This document shows positions 33,676-47,682 of a stretch of 64,000 nt of DNA, one piece after another. Under the pieces are notes generated by a model. It was not told the DNA's origin and searched no databases. It saw nothing but the letters and a program-made list of their open reading frames with translations. The stretch is from Pontederia crassipes (taxonomy: Eukaryota; Streptophyta; Magnoliopsida; Commelinales; Pontederiaceae), in contig JAUKPH010000017.1 of assembly GCA_030549335.1 (NCBI GenBank), forward strand, positions 11,121,501 through 11,185,500. Direction: 5' to 3'. How positions within the stretch are numbered: position 1 is the first letter of the stretch; each line of letters begins with the position of its first letter. A program made the position numbers and the translations under genes.

Positions 33676-36000
33676 CCCTATTGGTAAAGAAACTAACTTA
33701 AAATTTGAGTTATAGTAATAAAATTTAGAGTTATTTTCTTTAACACCTCCTGAATTATAAATTTTTTCGCATCTAATCATAAACTATAAATTTACAAAAA
33801 TTTGACACTTAGGTCCTTCAGTTAAATTTAATCTAACATTTGTTAAGTTTCTTTTTCTAATAATAGTGAAATGTCATTTTTACCTTTTATTTTTAACATG
33901 AAAAGATATTAAAACAATAAAAACATCAACATAAATATAATATTGTATAAAAATATTATTATCAATTAGTACTTTTACTTATATTATTTTTTTATTGTAA
34001 TATGTAGGTAAGGATAAAAAGGAAATTTCATAATTAAATTTAATAAAATTTAGTTAAAATTTAATATAAGGGCTTAAGTGTCAAATTTGAGGATTAAAAT
34101 TTATAAGTTTAAAATTAGATGTGGAAAAAAAGTTATAGTTGATAGGGTGTTAAAGAAAATAATCCTAAAATTTAAACATCTTCATCAATTCAAATGATAT
34201 AGTATGAAAAAAGTGATTTTTACACAATAATTCATCTAATTGGTTAAGAAAAAGAAATCACTTGTTCACTGGACGTCTGGACTTGTTCGGATGGGTATCA
34301 ATGCGAAAGTGTGATCAAATTTGACTTGGCAACACATGCAGCTGTTTGACAACACACTTCTATCGTTTCTTCAACATCCAATTAGGTGACTGCACATTAA
34401 GGCGTGATCCCTTTTAGTAAAAATGGTTGTTATTTTCAATTTTGTAACTTTATTTATTTAACATTAGAGACAAACCTCTTGTTGGAAAAATTTAAACTTT
34501 TACGTTATATCACCAAGTACATATATATATAAATGATCGAAATCCAATCACGTCAACTTTATTTACAAGGTACTCCAGTTTCTTAATAAAATAATTGCAT
34601 GACCAATTTTTAGCCGAATGTTTGAATAGTAAAATTTAATTTTAAAAAGACAAGTATATTTTAAGTTATGGCTGAAAAGAATGGTGCTACAATTTAGACT
34701 TAATTAAGAGAGCCAAAATTGTATCAGAAGACTTGATCAACTTGACCTTTTCTTTGTTTCCTGTTTTTTTGTTGTTCTTGGATAGAAAAGTTGACGTAAT
34801 AATATAATATTACGAAAGAACAGTGCTACTAGTAAAAGACGTAGAATAATGAAGCATCCATTGATTCCATTCTAACTAAAGAGGTTTCCAAGAACAAATC
34901 TTTTTGAAGTATCTTTGAATGGGGGAAAAATAAGCTCCGAGATCATCAAATTAGGAGACGTGACATGTAAAATGTTGGGAAAGATAACTATTTTTGTGTA
35001 TTAATTTAAAACATAACACGAAAATCTACGTTAATATATTATTCTATCTGATATATCGTGGCAGCAAGGCAAAGGGCATGAAATGCGTCCTATTACTTGG
35101 AAGTGACAGAAAGAAAAATTCAAATTTTTATCACCCCTAATAATATTACTAATGAAGACAACCGATATAAAATTAATTACTTCAACTTAATTTCCTACTT
35201 AAGGACTAATTCAAATTATTGACGTGGAAGAAATTCTTTGAAGTTCATGTTTATTTTAGAATCTTTCGCGGGAGAAAAAAATTATTTGCCAGAATGTTTT
35301 TAAAATCGGATCCGATCATAAATTATTTTTGAAATCATTTACATAAAAAATGTCATTCATATAAGAAAGTCATCACCATAAATTTAGAATCTAACAATTA
35401 AATTTGATTGGGTATGATATTAATATATATTCGGTTCAGAAAATTCTCTGAAAACAAAACTTGCACCTCCTAAAAAACTGTATTTATTTTTTGTGGTAGG
35501 CCCATAAGACACCAACTCAGATTAATGGCATGCATTGTTTGATCACGCCCTGACGACTGAGGTGTGCCCATCAAGTGACTTGATGAGGAGGCAAAGTGCA
35601 TCAACTTTTCAAATCCTAATTAATTCCATGCAATTAATTAGTCGGCTCAAATTGCCCCCCACCCCCATTCTTAATTTATCAACCAAATATTTACGTGCAA
35701 AATCAAATTACAAAAAGGGCCTTACTACTACCACCACCACAAGATAAAACTTTGGAAAGGAGGAAAGTAGAAAGTAGATAAGAAACAATGAACCAGCAAC
35801 GTCAACAATAACAGCAACCGCCTCCCAAAATTGAGAAAGCTAAAATGCATAAAATAAAAACTTTTGCACGTGAAATTAAACAACAAGAACATGCCATCGG
35901 ATCACATCTCACTCTCCTAAATTAATTTTTTATCCAGTTATTTTGTTCATGTAATTTAATTGTTATTATTATTATTATTATTATTCACTGTTCCCAAAGA
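33676..36000. other. Intergenic DNA upstream of the kinase gene
   Basis: AT-rich, with no recognisable gene or repeat family. A short ATT microsatellite is at about 35966-35985. Confidence 0.45.
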
Positions 36001-36590
36001 TGAACACATCGCCGTGTTCCTGGAGCCATTTCTGCATTGAGAGGAAAAAAGTAGAGGAACTGGTCACCGGCCCCCGAACACCCGTTTGCGGAAAGTTCCA
36101 TTAGAATCGTGCCACGTGGATGTTAACCCGCATTATGCTCTGACGACGATCTGGTGTTTCCCGTTCCGGGGTCAACTGCGGATCCGAAAGAACCAGAAGA
36201 AGACAAAAAGCACCAAATCCAACTCACGTTTTTGGCCGAATTATTAAATCTCTTGGAACTAAATTTCGTTTACAAATAGGTCCCTAACGTGGATGGTGAA
36301 ATTGACGTTCTAGTCCTCGTTTGCCCCCGAATTAATACTCCACGCGTTTTGCGTCGTCTCCAGCTCCCTCCTCCTCCTCGTCCTCTTCCCCCACCTCAAA
36401 TGCCACCTATTTGATTCCCTCACCAGCGCCAGGGACCTCCGATCAGACACCTTCGAGGGGGGCGATCCCCGAACACCCAGAGATCCGAGCCAGCTGTCTC
36501 CTCGGCTGCTCCATACATCTGAATACCCAAAGTTCATACTCGCCGGGCGCCCGGCGGTGAAGTCGTCGGAGGACCAGGCGAGGGAAGGCG
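36001..36590 (+). promoter_or_regulatory. Promoter and 5' leader of the CRK gene
   Basis: A G-box core CACGTG lies at 36113-36118. A pyrimidine-rich CTCCTCCTCCTCG stretch at 36361-36390 is typical of a plant 5' leader. A short upstream ORF (ATG 36400-36402, four codons, stop 36412-36414) precedes the main start. The leader lies where base composition turns GC-rich. The transcription start was not identified. Confidence 0.5.
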
Positions 36591-39500
36591 ATGGGGCAGT
36601 GCCACGGCAGGCACGTCTCCGTCGTTGAGGAGGACGGGGACGCCGACCCCAGGGCTCCCGATCAGCAGGCCAACGGCTTCTCCCCCGCTGCCCCCGGAGG
36701 CGGCGCGGCCGCCGGCGGACGGCCCCGAAGCACGCCTCCGCGGAAGGGCCGCAGCGCCTCCTCCACCCCCGTCCACCCATCCTCTGGCGACGCCGGGAAC
36801 ACCTGGCCCAGCCCTGGCCCGCAGGGCTCCGCCAGCCCGTTGCCCCCTGGAATCGCCCCCTCGCCGGCCAGGTCCACGCCTCGGAGGTTTTTCCGCCGGC
36901 CTTTCCCCCCGCCGTCCCCCGCGAAGCACATCAAGGCCGCACTCGCCAGGCGGCAAGGAGCTGCGAAGGCCCCAAAGGAGGGGACCATCCCCGAGGAGCC
37001 GGCCGGGGAGGCGGAGCAGCCGCTGGACAAGAGCTTCGGGTATTCGAAGAACGTTGGTGCCAAGTATGAGCTGGGGAAGGAGATCGGGAGGGGACATTTC
37101 GGGCACACTTGTTTGGCCACGTCTAAGAAGGGGGAGGCCAATGGTCAGCTCGTCGCCGTCAAGATTATCTCAAAGGCTAAGGTGCGAATGCATGCCCCAG
37201 AAATGATTTTAATTTCATGTATTTCTTGCTTTAATTCCTTGCAACCTGAAACTCGTTAATCCGAGTGGACACCAAGGCAGAAGAGAATTCTCATTTTCAG
37301 CCATTACAGTGTTGTTACTTTTTCCTCTCTTCTTTTTAAAAATGCTAGTTGATCACAGTGTTGAATTACATAATTAAGATGCGGATGTGTTGTAAGGTAG
37401 ACAATGGACAATCTTTTCAGTAGAATAGTTCGCTGAAATGAGGCTTTGTTGGTGATGGAAATATGATTATACTGGAGCTCTTCAAGTAAATTGATATACA
37501 TACATACTCATATATTTTATATATACACACACACACACAGAATCTTGCTAGATTTCTAGGCAATCATTATTATACAATATAATGTAAGGGTAAATATATT
37601 TTTTGAGAGATTGTAAAGCTAATATTTTTATGATCAGCATCACTATCTTAACTCATTTAAATAAATTATCACTATCATAACACATGTCTTATGTCAGCAT
37701 GTTTTTAATTGAGAATGACACTTAGAAGTTGCTTCCTTTACCAAACCTATTGATGGACTTGAATACTATTGCACATGGACAAAGTCAAACCTAAACCTAT
37801 ACATCATCCACATTGAGCTTTAGGCAGGCTTCAGGTGCACAGGTGTTCACAAGGATGATGAATCTAGTCTTTAATACTGTGGATGGATAGTCAATGCCTA
37901 AGAGGGTATCTTTTGACACCATTGGCTATGCAACCAATGTAAAACACATGTTTCATGGGGAAGACTTTTATTAGGAGGACATGATCTAACTTTAGTTTAA
38001 TGAGCAAGGTAATAAAGGAATTGGTCATCACTAGAAATCTGTAAAAAAATATTAACAAGAAATTGACTGCTTGTTACCTAGCAACAAAAGAAATTTCGAA
38101 CATGTGCATAAGATCTCTGACCAGTTGTTTAATAATACTTGTGTGCCCTTACCTAAAATGATTGTGAAAACTGGTTGCCTATGTGTTTAATACATAGAAT
38201 TCGATATATCAAATTTGATGTTGGTCTCCTCTCAAAAAAAAAATTGATATTGGTCTAGCTTAAATAGCCTTTGAAATCAAAGTCCATCTGTAGGTTGATC
38301 CTACTCCTTATAGTTGCAGCAGGTGTAAATTGGAGGAATATATTTTTGTGAACTAAATTGGAAACTATTTATAGTAAACATCTTAATCTTACCCTTCTAA
38401 AAAATTCTTGATCTTGCACAGATTTATTTTTTTCTTTTTGGTGTGTGGAATGGCATTTACAATTTGACATGAAAAAGGATTAGTTTCTGGAGGTGGTAAA
38501 AATGTTACATATGCATCTCAAAAGGGTAAAGTTCCTTCTAAAACAAAGTGGTAAAGTTCACTACTGAATGCACTATTCTCAGTATTAAGACTGTCTTCAA
38601 ACTTTCTAGACCGTTATTTCTGAATACTAATTATCTCTTATTAGAAGGCAAACCTTATCAGTTTCTGGTATCTGTTTTACTTCGTGGGGTAGAATATTTT
38701 AATGTTCCTTTGGCATGCTTGTGTGTCACTTGTTAATCATTGGCATTATAGTCATGCTCTGCATATTAGTAAGGACCATCTTCCAGATAAACTAATAGAA
38801 ATGTTGAATCTTCTAGATCAAGCGATGTTGAACCTCCACTATTTTTGTACTCAAATGGTTATGTTTTTGTGGTTAATTTTGAATTAGTTCAAGTTCTTAT
38901 GAAATAGTATGCATGATTATGTGTGGTTTACTTGCTGGTTTTCACTATTCAGTTATCTTGCACAGATGACAACACCAATTTCAATTGAAGATGTTCGTAG
39001 GGAGGTCAAAATCCTGAAAGCTTTGTCTGGGCACAAAAATCTTGTTAAATTTTATGATGCATGTGAGGATGCCCTTAACGTCTACATAATCATGGAGTAT
39101 GTTTTATTTTCTTTCGCTTTTCAGAATTTTAATTGTATGATCATAATGCCAAAACAGAGGACTTGAAGTCATCTGCAACAACAGTCATATGATTACCTTT
39201 TTTTATTCAAGTCAAAGCGTAGAGAGATGGATAGATTAAAGCTATTAAGATTTATAGTTAATTGATTGGTTTGGTAAAATTACTTTTTTATTCCTAGTTT
39301 TCTCGAGTTTCTTGGTTCAGCAAATTTAGGATTATGATTCATTGGTTTGTCATTGGCTGGCCTTGTCTTTTTCTGTCACAGACTATGTGAAGGTGGAGAA
39401 CTATTAGATAGGATCCTCGCTAGGTAACTGAAATATTTTTCTTACAGTTTAATTTGTTAACAAGAAATTCTGTTTTTCCTTCCAATTGTGCAACTCTCTC

Positions 39501-42500
39501 TGAATGAGCATTGCTCTAATTTTTAAGAGGTGGAAGATACACTGAGGAAGATGCAAAAGCAATTGTTGTGCAAATACTGGATGTAGTTGCCTTTTGTCAT
39601 CTTCAAGGTGTTGTCCATCGTGATCTTAAACCAGAGGTTTGTACAACGAAACTCATTTATTCTCAGTGAACTTGTTAACTCAATGCGATAATCCTTTTAC
39701 GTGAACTATGTTTTGTATTTATTTCCAAGATTCCTTTTCCTGTATGTGCAGAATTTTCTCTTCACTGCTCCCGATGAAAATGCTCTTATGAAGCTAATCG
39801 ATTTTGGGTTGTCAGATTTTATTAAGCCAGGTAAACTATAGAATATCATCTTTAGTTATTTAAACTTTTGAAATATTTGATGCACTGTTTCTTTATCTTT
39901 GTGGGTAAAGGGAAGTGTCATTAGTTAAACATAATTGTAGCTTATTCGTATCAACACTTCAATCTTCTTAAGGTCTTTATTGTGGAACCTTTGAGGAACA
40001 TTAAAATGCTTATATGGAAGCAGACTAGTCACTTTCTTCTTTCCTGGATGATCTCATTCTTTCAGTAGTTCTGATAATCTTGCTCGAATTTGAATTGCCA
40101 TTTAGGCTTTATTCAGAAAATACTTACTATAATTGGTGTTCTATTTTTTCTTGAAATCCTCTCCTTGAATTCCCGATGAAACTTGCTGCAATAATCGATC
40201 AAGGCAAAGAAGTTTATTGTGACTCTCATGAAATGTTTGTAAGGATGATTTCATGCTTACACTCAAGTGTCTTTAACATCATGCACAATTTCAATAATCT
40301 GTTAGTTGGGTTTTTTCTGTTTATCTATTAGCTTATATTTTGGATGGCTAGCATAATATTTTCATAAAAACAAAGGAAAAACTTTGAGTTTCTTAAGAAT
40401 TTTTATTACAGAAGGTTTGTGGACAAGTATTACGTCTCTTGTGAAGCAATATTTCCACCAAATCACTGTGTATTTCTTTCATCATGTTGTTTTAGAATAT
40501 TAGATCTTATGATGTAGCATCTTTTGATGGAACACTTTACAAGGCTAGGCAAAATTTAATTCTTTCTGCTTCGCTTTCCAACAAGATTGTCATTTGGGGT
40601 AAATATCTTTACTATCAGAAAGCCTATCTTTACTATCAGAAAGCCACAAGCTTCCTTTTGGTTACAAACTTACAATGCCAAAATTCCATAGAAACACAAA
40701 ATATTTTAACCATATTTCAATCTGTGAAGGAGTATAATAGTATATCAGTATTATCTACTACGTTCCACTTTTAAGATTTTTCTTTTTTGAGAGTATCGAT
40801 TTTGACATTTTGTCTTGCTAATACTAGATCCATTATCTTCTCTGATTACTTGATCTTTCTTTTTTTCTCTTTTTTTTTTTTTGAGAAGGTTACTTAATCT
40901 TATTTGTCAGCTAGATTGTTGTATAAGTGAACCTAATACTATCTCTCAAAAAAAAAAAAGTGAACCTAATACTTGTGTCACCATATGACTGCTCTGTTTG
41001 AAGGATTAATGTCCTTTTCTATATTCTTTGCAGATGACAGATTAAACGACATTGTTGGGAGTGCATACTATGTTGCACCTGAAGTCCTACATAGATCTTA
41101 CAGTCTGGAAGCAGATATGTGGAGCATTGGTGTTATATCATATATTTTGTTATGTGGAAGTAGACCTTTCTGGGCACGGACAGAGTCAGGAATCTTTCGT
41201 TCTGTATTGAGAGCTGACCCCAACTTTGAAGATGCTCCTTGGCCAGATGTATCACAAGAAGCTAAAGATTTTGTAAGAAGGCTTTTGAATAAGGATTACA
41301 GAAAAAGGATGACAGCTGCACAAGCTTTAAGTAAGTTGTTTTTGCTAATTGATAACTGGTTATGTTTTTTTTTTTCTAAGGGACATTGTTATGCTTGATG
41401 AATTCTATTTCTTATCTAATGTGACACTTTCATAACAATTTTTTTCTTATAAGAATAACAGCATCTAGTTTTCATTATAGTTTGACTTCTCATCTGCAAT
41501 TCTCTTACTGAATTCAAATTTGGTTCATTCTATTATATATCAAGATATACAATTGTATTTGGAAAAAATAAAGTTATACTATTCGGCTATAACTGATAAC
41601 TAAGATGGTGCCAAAACCCTGGGGAAAAGCCTTTTATCCATTGGATTTGGGTTGGGTTTGATGACCATGTTGGATTCAGGTATTAACCAAGCCCGATCCA
41701 TTCTCATCCCCTACTTCAACTCTTGGTTGTGACCTTAATTCCTTTTTCTTCTTGGCATAAAAGTATTCAAGAAAACTAACATTTTGCATTCTGATGGCAG
41801 CTCACCCTTGGTTGCGAAATGACGAAAGACAAATTCCTTTGGATATTTTAATATATAAATTGGTCAAATCATACCTTCGGGCTACCCCTCTGAAACGTGC
41901 TGCATTAAAGGTATTTTTTCTGTGGCTACAAAGAATTAGGTAGCTGACCTTTTTTCTCTTTTTTGTTAAAAAAGGCTCAAAATGATATGAGGGCATATCC
42001 TTTATCTTTTCATGTTTACTTTATATAGATATATAGGAATCCTTTTGGAGTTCAGGGTAAGGCCCTGTATGGGAATGCCAGAAAAGTAAAGAAATTATAA
42101 AAAACCATGGTTTTTCCCCTACCGCAGGTAAAGTTACAAAATCGTGTTTGGATGTTAATTTTGTTGTGCAAAAAACTATGGTTTAGAGCTGAAAATGGGG
42201 TAAAAAAATTAGGAGGTTGGAGCTCCTTATTTTTTCCTTTGGGCAATGAGTTGTGTGAGATTAGACATAATGCAAGGAGCAGGGGTCACTTGATTATTCT
42301 TTTTGACATTTTTTCTATAGTAATGTTATGCATCCAAACACATTCATCAAAATATTTTCTTAGATATTTATACACTGTGGTATGACACTTTTTAAACCTT
42401 GCAACTGTGTTAAAGATAGAGGTACGTGACATGAAAAATGCAAAATCACTAGTATATTATTGTTAAGTACGGTACATTAAGAACTATAATCGCATGGTCA

Positions 42501-44352
42501 TGTCAAGCTGGTAATATCTAGGCTTGAGAATCAAATGAAGAGTGCATAATTTGATCTATAAAGTATGTGTAAAAACCTTTTAGGGTAACTGATTAAAGTG
42601 ACTGCATAGAACAACTATAATACAAGTGTTTTCCACACAATTTACGACTGCAGATATTTGTGTATCAATAACCACATGAACTTTAAAAATTGAGATGTTT
42701 GGCTCTATAAAGTGGGAATGAGACTGGTACTAAGTTCCCTGCCAATATCTAAATAGGAACATTTTCCTTCAAAGTGAAGATTGTTTTCAAGATTCACATC
42801 ATGTTTTTTGTATAATGCCTATATAGAGAGACATATATGGTGTTGAATGGACAGCAAGATGTGTGAGATATAAGCAGATGAATGTTGTATGAGAGAACAT
42901 ACTATTTTAGACCGACAATGATGCTAATACTAATTTTATTTGTCAATAATTGAATAGGTTTCTTTTTTTCCTTGATAGAAGATTGTTTTCAGGGTCAAGT
43001 ATGTGTACTAGCGATATCACTCCAAGTAATTTTGTTTGTATGAAGTTTACTAGGACGACTTGGCTCGGTGGTGGAGAAAGTATTAATATTAATACTTATT
43101 AGAATGTTCCATAGTTTCAATGCACAATTTGCTGGATGTTTACCACTATTCTTATGTACCTTGATGACGAAAGAGGCCTCTAGAAATTGAAAAGTTCTGT
43201 TTTGAAATCCTCAGGCACTTTCTAGAGCTTTAACAGAGGACGAGATCTTTTATCTAAGGCAGCAGTTTAAATTACTGGAACCAAACAAGGATGGGTTCAT
43301 TTCCTTTGAAAATTTCCGGATGGTATGTTCTTCGTCCATTTTTTTCTACTTTGTCAGTCAAATAGCATCTACCTATTGATAATCCATTTAAATGTGCCAT
43401 CTGATCATATTGTATTCTACATGTTTTGTAACCCTTTTATCTGTTAAATGACTACTGTAGGCACTCGTGCAAAATGCAACTGAAGCAATGAAGGAGTCCA
43501 AGGTTCTTGACATTCTGAAATCTGTAAGCCATCTACCTCTGCATTAAAAATATCGCATAGTCGTTGGCTCTTTAATATGATCCCTGATTCTTGGTCATTA
43601 TGTTCTATAGAAAGGTAGTTAACAATTTTTTTATTTACTTATTTTGAAGGTAGTTGATAACATTTTCTGTATAAAAGAGTTGCTCCATATGAGTAGAACT
43701 TATTAAATGCATAATAGATATTTTACAGATTTTTCTAATGAATTCTTCTGTGGTGGTTTGGCCTTTCTTTAGATGTCTCTTTCTTTCAATCGATCAACAT
43801 TTTGGGGAAAAGCTATTTTTCACTGAATTTTTCTCATTGTTGCTTGTCGTTCTTCCTTAGACATTATTTTCTTCACGAACCTTTCGAGAATCATGATCAT
43901 TGTAATGAAAGCTTCAACAGCTAATTCACTGCTATACTAATTTAACATATCTTCTGTAAACCAGTTAGAGTCGCTCTCTTACAGAAGAATGGATTTTGAG
44001 GAATTCTGCGCTGCTGCAGTTAGCCCTTATCAGCTCGAAGCTTTGATACAATGGGAAGAGATTGCCAATACTGCTTTTGAGCATTTTGAACGGGAGGGCA
44101 ATCGAGTTATCTCAGTTGAGGAACTAGCCCAGGTACAATTTAACTGCCGTCTTTTTTCAAATTCTACCAACATTGTCAGATTTATTTGGAATGCGGGAAA
44201 ACCGTTGTGTGTAGGAATTGAACCTCACTCCGTCTACTTATACCGTTATCAAAGATTGGATCAGACCAACCGATGGCAAGCTCAATTTTCTGGGGTACAC
44301 CAAATATTTACATGGCGTCACTGTCCGTAGCTCAAATGTGAGACATCACTAG
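36591..44352 (+). CDS. CDPK-related protein kinase (CRK), 11 exons
   Basis: A Ser/Thr kinase of the plant CRK family (CDPK-related), 611 residues, normal length. Exons: 36591-37181, 38966-39096, 39382-39423, 39528-39636, 39752-39830, 41034-41330, 41801-41910, 43215-43322, 43461-43523, 43965-44132, 44215-44352; all joins keep frame and all introns are GT-AG. The N-terminus MGQC allows myristoylation (Gly2) and palmitoylation (Cys4), so membrane attachment is likely. A Pro/Ser-rich stretch follows to about 150. In the kinase domain: GRGHFG 166-171, Lys191, HRDLKPE with Asp287, DFG 308-310, APE 332-334, HPWL 418-421. The basic segment at about 443-460 corresponds to the autoinhibitory/calmodulin-binding region. 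The C-terminal EF-hand-like region is degenerate (loop 475-486 begins with Glu and ends with Asn), as in other CRKs, so direct calcium control is doubtful. The start is supported by the family N-terminus and a GCGATGG context. Confidence 0.96.
42060..42405. mobile_element. MITE-like insertion in CRK intron 7
   Basis: About 345 bp, collinear with 31904-32246. It begins AAGGCCCTGTATGGG, has AAAAAATTAGGAGGTTGGAGC in the middle and ends GGTATGACACTTTTTAAACC. It lies well inside the intron, away from splice sites, so the transcript need not be affected. Confidence 0.6.
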
Positions 44353-47300
44353 ATTCTCTGAGCATGAACGCAATTGTCTACTTTTCACCATGTACAGCCC
44401 TCGTAGTAGGGTTTGCAGTTTTCTTCTTTCCTTGTGTTTAATTGTTATTCATTCAATTTTTTTCTCATAATGCTTCTGGCTATTTTAGAGAGTTCATGTA
44501 AAGGTAAAATCTTCAAAGAATCCTAAAAGATGGACATGTCCATAACTCATTGATCTTAACAAGTTTGTGTGTGTGTTCAATGAATTTAAATAGCTCCTGT
44601 TTAGATTCCAACCTTCGTCGTTCCTGCATGTCTAGCCTTGAGTTGCTCAATTAACTACTGCTTGTTTTGTCATGTTATTGATCTTTTTTTTTTTATGTCA
44701 ATTGATGTCATAGGCAAAAATTGAAGTTTGCTAATTAATATCTGACCAGCTCCATATATATTCGATATATATATATATATATATATTAACGTACAAGTTT
44801 CCTTCCGTACATTAATTTAATTTATACATGTGTGTGAATAGTTCTTTTGACACAATATTAGGTAAAATGAACAAACCTTAGCTCCAACCTTTCTAAGAAT
44901 AGTTTGTGTTGAGGTAATCGTTATGAATTACATATTAATTATTTTATTTCAAAATTGTTCATATTCATCATATTGTCCTGTATCTAATGGCTGGCAAATC
45001 AAATTCTGCAGAGATAATCTAGCATATTTACGATGGTATTTTTCTCCTAATTGTCTACATAATTTGAATAATTTGTAGTGATACATACATATTCGTATGT
45101 ATACTTTTAATTATTAGTCAAAGTAACATAACATGCTAAATAAATTATATGTATAATAAATAGGCCAAAGCAACATTTCTGGAAATTTAAAATTTATTAA
45201 TCTTTTGCAAACGGCAATGGTCACTATCACTAATCATGTAAGGAGAGTTATTGAGAGCATTAACGAGCCTCCTCATGATAAAAAAGAAAGGCTTATAGAA
45301 AATATAGTTATTAAAAAAAAAGATTCTCCCTTGAATGAGATTATACTTCTAAATGTCAGAAATTAAGATAAAAAATGGAATGCAATTGAGCTACTATTTT
45401 TTTCCTTTTAAACTGAGCACAAGAGAGATGACAATATTTTAAATTCTGTTTCTTTTTTCCTTTCTCAATAGCTTTAACCTCCTATCATTTTTTACCGATG
45501 CTATTGCAAAACCTTTCGGTATCCTCTGATTAACATATGAATAATTTGAAGTAGGAGTGAAAACTCAAAAATTCAAATCAAAGATTGATATTTTTTTTTA
45601 AAATTCACTGGAATATATAACTCTACCGATAAGTTAGGGCAAATAAATTTAGTTGCCTAATTTATTTCGTCTTGAATTGAACATAATTATTGTGAAAAAA
45701 AATTAATATATACCTAAAAGTTAAATTCGAAACTTTGCTTAAAATTAGAAACTCAGCCCAAATACAAATGTCTTGCTTATCACTTGACCTAATTCGTTAA
45801 AAAAAATTAATTAAATGACTTTTTTTCTTGTGAACTTTGCTTAAATACAAATATCTTTGCTTATCACTTGAACTTATGTCTTGCTTCTCATTCTCTCACA
45901 AATGCCTTTCCTTTTACGTCTAAATAAACGTCATGCGAACTTGACATGCAGGTTTGAGTCCATCAAGTGGGCAATATTTAAGTATTGTAACGCTAATATT
46001 AGCATTGACAAAATATTTAATATCGAGCTGATAATGTTCGAAATATAGAGCATATAAATGTCTACGTCTTTCATCGCCATACTCAATTTGAGTTTGCTAG
46101 GCAATATTGCAATTACTTGAATATCCTTTTTCTCACCTGCAAAAGAGAAACTGTAATAAATAGTATTTTTTTATGAGTACTATAATATATAAAATTTATA
46201 TGGAGTAACATATATACTTTGAGAATTAAAAGTCAAATTAATCCTTTTTCTTTTTCCTTCTTAGAAAGGAAACTAAAGTTTATCATAAAGTAAAAGAACA
46301 ATAAATATTACTAACAATTACTTGAAAAAAAAAAGTAACATTTTTATTTATGTTTTGGTTGGAACTTGGAAGTTGGAAGCACTAAATTTGCTTCCTTTTG
46401 TTCTTCTACATTATGAAATTATATTTATGTGTCCATGTCATACATCATCACAAATGAAATTATATTTAAAGCACAATTAGGTAGACGAGAAGGACATGCA
46501 TGCACAAGCCGATTACGTGCGCAACTTTGCACATACATCACATTACGGTTATATTGTTAGTGTATACCTCAATAATGCAACAATATAATATTAAGAATAG
46601 AAGTCTTAGAAGCACATAAAAATAGAGAAAAATAAAGGTCTAAGTCAACTTATTAGAGGGCGTACTCTGCATGTACTTACATGCAACTTTAACGTATTAA
46701 ATTGCACCCCTTGACCTCTTCTTTTGTAGACACTAGACAGAGAAGTTAAGGTTGGCTTATCATGAATAATAAATGTTATCAAATTAACAAAGACAGCAAT
46801 TTGAATTAATGTAGTGCAACTGATCACATTAAACAATCGATCGATGCACTTTATTTTGTTTGTTCTCTCAATGAGAACAAGGGCATGTAACTGCGTTTCG
46901 GTTTGGTTTAATTTTATATTGATATCAAATCACACATTCAAATTTTATTTATTTGAGTGATCACATAAAAATTTTAGAGTATTATAATATTAACCCCTTG
47001 AATGTGATTTTAGACTTTAAATTTGTGACCACTAATTAATCTCAGTCCTTAATTTAATATCTAACATCATTATTCACACCTACCGCATAAAGGAAAATAC
47101 ATTCGATTGACTTCAAGATACATAATTAAGGATTCATAATTTTTATAAATTAATTTCGGTTTTTAGAACCCTTTTTTTAGTGCAATCAACTACTCAAGCG
47201 AAGAAAAGGATTCTAAGCGTAATGTGGCACGTATCATCTCAAAAAAGAAAAAAAAAAGTAGAAAAGAAACCAAAAGCTACTGAGGTTAGCGTCTCAAAGA

Positions 47301-47682
47301 CGAGCATTATTGTGCTTTAATTCTAAATAATAAATTAGCATATTGATTTAGATCATTATGTAGAATTCTGATACAAATTATAACATGGAAATTATATAAA
47401 AGATATAATTAAAATAATTTCTTAAATTCGATTCACTGGATCCACAACTCTCCATATGTCATATTAAAACTAGTCAAATAAAAATTGACACCCCTAATAT
47501 ACATATATATACTTTTACCATTTTTTTCTCACAAATTAATCACCATCATTACAACCATTAAAAACGTTGATTACGACGATCAAACAACTACAACAAAAAA
47601 ATAAAATATCCTCCTCCGTCCTCGCCGGCGCCGGCTCTCTTCTTTCCGAAAGCTTTAGGCGTTGGCGAGGGCCGCCTCCGCT
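44353..47682. other. Intergenic DNA between CRK and SAUR
   Basis: The first few hundred bases should contain the CRK 3' UTR; no single clear polyadenylation signal was chosen. A TA repeat lies near 44762-44786. The rest is AT-rich, with no recognised gene. The last part (47683 backwards) holds the 3' UTR of the minus-strand SAUR gene. Confidence 0.5.

Noticed and set aside
36310..37141. Several long minus-strand and alternative-frame ORFs over CRK exon 1
   Set aside because: Shadows of a GC-rich coding exon; the kinase frame is proved by in-frame joining of 11 exons.
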